A stretch of DNA of 41,715 nt from an uncultured Bacteroidales bacterium (GTDB taxonomy: Bacteria > Bacteroidota > Bacteroidia > Bacteroidales > Muribaculaceae): positions 1-41,715 of the forward strand of contig URZM01000002.1 of assembly GCA_900552315.1 (NCBI GenBank), given 5' to 3'. Position numbers and translations under genes: made by a program. The notes below the pieces were generated by a model. That model ran no database searches. It was not told where the DNA came from and worked only from the letters and a program-made list of their open reading frames with translations. Position 1 is the stretch's first letter. Every line of letters begins with the position of its first letter. Below are positions 38,703-41,715 of this stretch, piece after piece.

Positions 38703-40787
38703 TCATTCATAACCCAGCGCGCCAGACTTGGCATCCTCCGGACCTGTGATGTCTATGTTCCGGTCCACCTTCTTGCCATACCCGAAAGTGTAGGTGAGGC
38801 GCAGGCTCACGTTGAAGCCCTTGGACAAGCCCTCACGCCGATACTCATACACCTGCGTATGCACCTTGCGCCAACTCTCGCGATGAGGATTGAATATGTT
38901 GGCCACCCCCAGATCCACATAGATGTCTCCGTTGCCGTAGGTGAGGTCAAGCCCGTAGTCAGCCCCATGCCAACTGCAGGTCATGCCCCCGTCGGCCAGA
39001 TATTTCTCCGCCCCTCCGTACCAGGCCCCTAACCTGAAATTTCCGAGGTTGAGACCCGCGCTTCCCCTCATCCTGAACCAGAACAGGTCCGTGGCGTACT
39101 CCCCTCTCGTCTTGCTGTACTGGAACACGGGCTGGAGGTGGAAATCCAGCCTGTTGCCGAACAGGTTCCCTCCCAGTATGAGGTCAAGTCCGTAAGAGTC
39201 ACGGGGCCTGGCGTTGGCGTAGGTCCTGAGAACGCCTCCCATCTGGGGGGGAGCCGCCTTGTAGATGGTCATGAACTCGTTGTCATGCCGGTCATAATGC
39301 AAGATGGCGGTGGCACGCAACCATCGCAGCGGCAACCACATCACATGCATACCGGTAAGCCAGGTATGTGCGTTTCCCAGATCCGGGTTAGAGCTTATCC
39401 AATTCAGCTCGTCCTGGCGTATCGTCACATCGCCGGACTGCCCTGCCGAGGGGGCATGGTTGAAATAAGCCACGTAGGCCATCATGTTCACCTTCGTGCC
39501 GGGGGCATACATCAGGTTCAGCTCCGCCTTGGGCGAGACGCGGGTATGGCTCTCATGGCCGTGCACGCGCCAGTAGTCAAGCGTCAGGCCCGGGTCGCAG
39601 TTCACGAAAAACTTGTCGTTGATACCCCAGCGGAACGACAGGTTCGCACGGCTGCCTCCGCGCCACTGGCGTTGCTCCATGTCGGCCGAGCCGGTGTAGC
39701 GCGTGGTGTACCAGTCCATCGACGTCTGGAGCTGCAGCCACACCGCCATCCGGGGCCTGAGCTGGTATGAGCCCCCCAGCGAGGCCCCGAGCGAGTTGAC
39801 GTCCTCGCGTGTGCCGTTGGCTATGTCCCCGCTCTCACCCATGCACGAGAGCGAGGAGCGGTTGTTGTGCGAGTGGGAGTAGTTCCACGCGCCCACCACC
39901 GACATCTTCGCGTTCCACCAGGCATAATTGCCCGAAAGCGAAGGCGAGAGGGAGCGCGAATTGTCGGAACCCTCGTAACGGTCTCCCACGAACAGGGACG
40001 GAGACCAGGAGTCAGAGCTCTCCGACCCGCTGCCGGGATTGCGGTTCCACTTCAGTCCCGCGCTGTGGGTTATCCTCACGTTGTCAGTCAGATAACGGGC
40101 GTTGAGCGCAACGTCCACATTCTCACTGCGGCTCCAGGCATGTCCGCGCATCGAGCGCGTGATGGCATCATGCAGCGCACCGTCGTACCATACGCCCTGG
40201 TAACTCTCCTCCCCCGTGTATGAATCGCTGTGGTCACGGCTGTAGTCCCCCCCGACCAGAACGCCATAAGTCATCTTCTTGTACACGAGCTTCGAGGAAA
40301 GGCTGTAGCGCCCCTCGTTGGGGAACGTCTGCATGGCGTTGGCCTTTGTCACCCCGCCCACCTCGTACTCGGTCATAACGAAATTAAGCACTGCCTCGGC
40401 ACCCTTGTACACGGGGTCCGTGGGGTGGTCAATGTACTCCACCCTGTACGTCTGCTTGGGCCAGAAGGTCTCCAGGTCTATGTCCGTGGCCTCCACCCCG
40501 TTAATGTATATGGGCACACCCTTGCCTCGCAAGGTCGTTATCACACCGTTGTTCACGATAACCGTGGGAATGTTCATACGCTCCACCAAAGTGGCCGGCG
40601 AGGTCGCCAGGTTTTTCTCATGCCGTGTAGGCACGAATACAGCCTTGTTGCCCTCTATCCACGCCCTTTCGCCGGTCACCACCACCTCCTCAAGCTCGTG
40701 GGACACGGCCACCGAATCGGTATTCTCCACGGCGGCGAAGGCAAAGGCCGGCAACCCGGCAGCGAGCAATGTAAAGATATGTCTCAT
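38703..40787 (-). CDS. TonB-dependent-receptor-like outer-membrane beta-barrel protein
   Basis: A 694-residue outer-membrane protein. Signal peptide (about 1-19, ending FAFA). A plug-like segment follows (about 30-150: LEEVVVTGERAWIEGNKAVF, TTLRGKGVPIYINGVEATDI, VEYIDHPTDPVYKGAEAVLN). A barrel of alternating strands runs from about 155 and ends with a short LRLTYTFGYGKK strand and a polar tail of about 20 residues. It lacks the N-terminal carboxypeptidase-like domain and a SusD partner, so it is not a polysaccharide-utilisation SusC. The substrate is unknown. The gene is monocistronic, with its own promoter, and diverges from a glycosyltransferase. Confidence 0.83.
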   Translation of the reverse strand: MRHIFTLLAAGLPAFAFAAVENTDSVAVSHELEEVVVTGERAWIEGNKAVFVPTRHEKNLATSPATLVERMNIPTVIVNNGVITTLRGKGVPIYINGVEATDIDLETFWPKQTYRVEYIDHPTDPVYKGAEAVLNFVMTEYEVGGVTKANAMQTFPNEGRYSLSSKLVYKKMTYGVLVGGDYSRDHSDSYTGEESYQGVWYDGALHDAITRSMRGHAWSRSENVDVALNARYLTDNVRITHSAGLKWNRNPGSGSESSDSWSPSLFVGDRYEGSDNSRSLSPSLSGNYAWWNAKMSVVGAWNYSHSHNNRSSLSCMGESGDIANGTREDVNSLGASLGGSYQLRPRMAVWLQLQTSMDWYTTRYTGSADMEQRQWRGGSRANLSFRWGINDKFFVNCDPGLTLDYWRVHGHESHTRVSPKAELNLMYAPGTKVNMMAYVAYFNHAPSAGQSGDVTIRQDELNWISSNPDLGNAHTWLTGMHVMWLPLRWLRATAILHYDRHDNEFMTIYKAAPPQMGGVLRTYANARPRDSYGLDLILGGNLFGNRLDFHLQPVFQYSKTRGEYATDLFWFRMRGSAGLNLGNFRLGAWYGGAEKYLADGGMTCSWHGADYGLDLTYGNGDIYVDLGVANIFNPHRESWRKVHTQVYEYRREGLSKGFNVSLRLTYTFGYGKKVDRNIDITGPEDAKSGALGYE

Positions 40788-40834
40788 AGGCAGATTTCCA
40801 AAGAAGATTAGATTTTACTAAAAATTAACTGCGG

Positions 40835-40865
40835 TAAAAGTAGACATTTAATTTGGAACGGCAAA
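40835..40865 (-). promoter_or_regulatory. Promoter of the outer-membrane receptor gene
   Basis: On the minus strand TTTG (40865-40862), a 19-nt spacer and TACTTTTA (40842-40835), one base off the -7 consensus. The leader is about 40 nt. Confidence 0.6.
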
Positions 40866-40885
40866 AACCGCACGTCTTTTTTTTG

Positions 40886-40893
40886 TAACTTTG
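40886..40893 (+). promoter_or_regulatory. -7 element of the final glycosyltransferase gene
   Basis: TAACTTTG, a consensus -7 box, 20 nt before the ATG at 40914. A TTTG lies 30 nt upstream, too far for a standard -33 box. The divergent receptor promoter overlaps this region. Confidence 0.6.
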
Positions 40894-40913
40894 CAACAAA
40901 ATACACGATTGAC

Positions 40914-41681
40914 ATGGACTCACCCCTGTTCTCCATCATAACCATCACATTCAACGCCGCCGACACACTGCCGGCCACCCTGCGCTCGGTCGACTCGCAG
41001 ACATGCACCGACTACGAGCACCTCGTCATAGACGGGGCGAGCCGTGACCATACCGTGGAACTGGCCCTCGGGCGCCGGGACATACCTGCCAATCCTCGCC
41101 GAAAAGTGTTCTCGGAGCCTGACAAGGGTCTCTACGACGCCATGAACAAGGGTTTAGCCAAGGCCCGGGGCCGATATCTGATATTCCTCAACGCCGGCGA
41201 CGCTTTCTCCACCCCCGACACACTGGCTCTCTACGCGGCAGCTGCCTCGGAACAGACCGACGTCATCTACGCCGACACGCGTCTCGTGGACGCAGACCGC
41301 CGCGTGCTGGGTCCCCGCCACCTCTCCGTGCCGGAGCGCCTCACCTTCCGCAGCTTCGCCCGGGGCATGCTCGTCTGCCACCAGGCCTTCTGCATGCGAC
41401 GCAGCATAGCGCCTGCCTACGACCTCGCCTACCGCTTCTCGGCCGACTACGAGTGGTGCCTGCGCTGCCTGAAGGCCACCTCTCCTGACCGTTGCGCCAA
41501 CCTGCACGCCACAGCCATCGACTACCTCACGGACGGCCTCACAGACCGCAACCGCAAGGCATCCCTCAAGGAGCGTTACCGCATCATGTGCCTCTATTAC
41601 GGCACCCTCCCCACAATGCTGCGCCACCTCGGCTTCGCCTGCCGCGCCCTGGCCCGGCACCTCTTCCCCCCTCGCCCCTGA
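40914..41681 (+). CDS. Glycosyltransferase, family 2 (WcaA/WbbD-like)
   Basis: A 255-residue GT-A enzyme. It begins PLFSIITITFNAADTLPATL and carries VIDGASRDHTVELAL, the SEPDKGLYDAMNKGLAKARG signature of this subgroup, and LNAGDAF in place of the DxD motif. The catalytic-base region is FSADYEWCLRCL. The C-terminus is short and basic. It probably adds one sugar to a surface oligosaccharide; donor and acceptor are unknown. It stands alone, diverging from the receptor gene, with a -7 box 20 nt before the start. Confidence 0.87.
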   Translation: MDSPLFSIITITFNAADTLPATLRSVDSQTCTDYEHLVIDGASRDHTVELALGRRDIPANPRRKVFSEPDKGLYDAMNKGLAKARGRYLIFLNAGDAFSTPDTLALYAAAASEQTDVIYADTRLVDADRRVLGPRHLSVPERLTFRSFARGMLVCHQAFCMRRSIAPAYDLAYRFSADYEWCLRCLKATSPDRCANLHATAIDYLTDGLTDRNRKASLKERYRIMCLYYGTLPTMLRHLGFACRALARHLFPPRP

Positions 41682-41682
41682 A

Positions 41683-41709
41683 CCGCCCCGATCCTGGGTA
41701 AACGGGCGG
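41683..41709 (+). terminator. Possible hairpin after the last glycosyltransferase
   Basis: CCGCCC (41683-41688) pairs with GGGCGG (41704-41709) around a 15-nt loop, directly after the stop codon. The window ends before any T-run could be seen. Confidence 0.3.
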
Positions 41710-41715
41710 GTGGGT

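Overview
The window is a GC-rich stretch of a Bacteroidales chromosome, possibly Muribaculaceae or a close family; the sequence does not settle the family. The evidence is the repeated Bacteroidota-type promoter (TTTG, 19-20 nt, TAnnTTTG) in front of many genes, almost no Shine-Dalgarno sequences at start codons, the short 63-residue S21 protein, Bacteroidota-restricted families (DUF4831, DUF4105, DUF4292, DUF6056-like) and the gene order dut / TPR protein / DUF4292 lipoprotein / EnvC-like protein. No rRNA, tRNA, CRISPR array, transposase or phage gene was found.

Layout. 1-1140 (-): 5' part of the anaerobic ribonucleotide reductase gene nrdD, cut by the window edge. 1349-4048 (-): a secreted repeat protein. 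4562-13245 (+): a long run of closely spaced housekeeping genes (aminopeptidase P, gamma carbonic anhydrase-like protein, xerC, hpf, two genes for an amino-deoxysugar nucleotide, a SUI1 factor, an AddA-like helicase). 13398-19932 (+): an AraC-type regulator translationally coupled to a tripartite RND metal-efflux system whose inner-membrane pump is split by a one-base frameshift. 20037-20684 (+): a secreted protein with a cysteine at nearly every third residue. 20806-27553 (-): a multispan membrane protein, rpsU with a long structured leader, the nnr-gluQ pair and two glycosyltransferases. 27606-28532 (+): a further glycosyltransferase, overlapping tail to tail with a DUF4831/DUF4105 envelope operon (-). 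30975-38062 (+): dut, TPR protein, DUF4292 lipoprotein, EnvC-like factor, FemAB/GNAT-type acyltransferase and a Wzx-like flippase. 38394-40787 (-): a two-cluster ferredoxin and a TonB-dependent-receptor-like barrel. 40914-41681 (+): one more glycosyltransferase.

Two themes stand out. The first is cell-envelope building: five glycosyl-transfer-type genes (four glycosyltransferases and a GT-C-like protein), a flippase, an acyltransferase, sugar-nucleotide enzymes, a lipoprotein-acylation candidate and an outer-membrane receptor are scattered singly or in pairs rather than gathered in one locus. The second is metal or thiol stress: an AraC-controlled efflux operon followed by a strongly periodic cysteine protein with its own promoter.

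The features least explained by standard annotation are: the Cys-every-third-residue protein; five short arrays of a 9-bp unit (GTCSGACNN), each placed at the 3' end of a gene; a four-copy 14-bp repeat that multiplies an overlapping stop/start junction; and an rpsU leader holding a strong Shine-Dalgarno core in front of a two-codon open reading frame.
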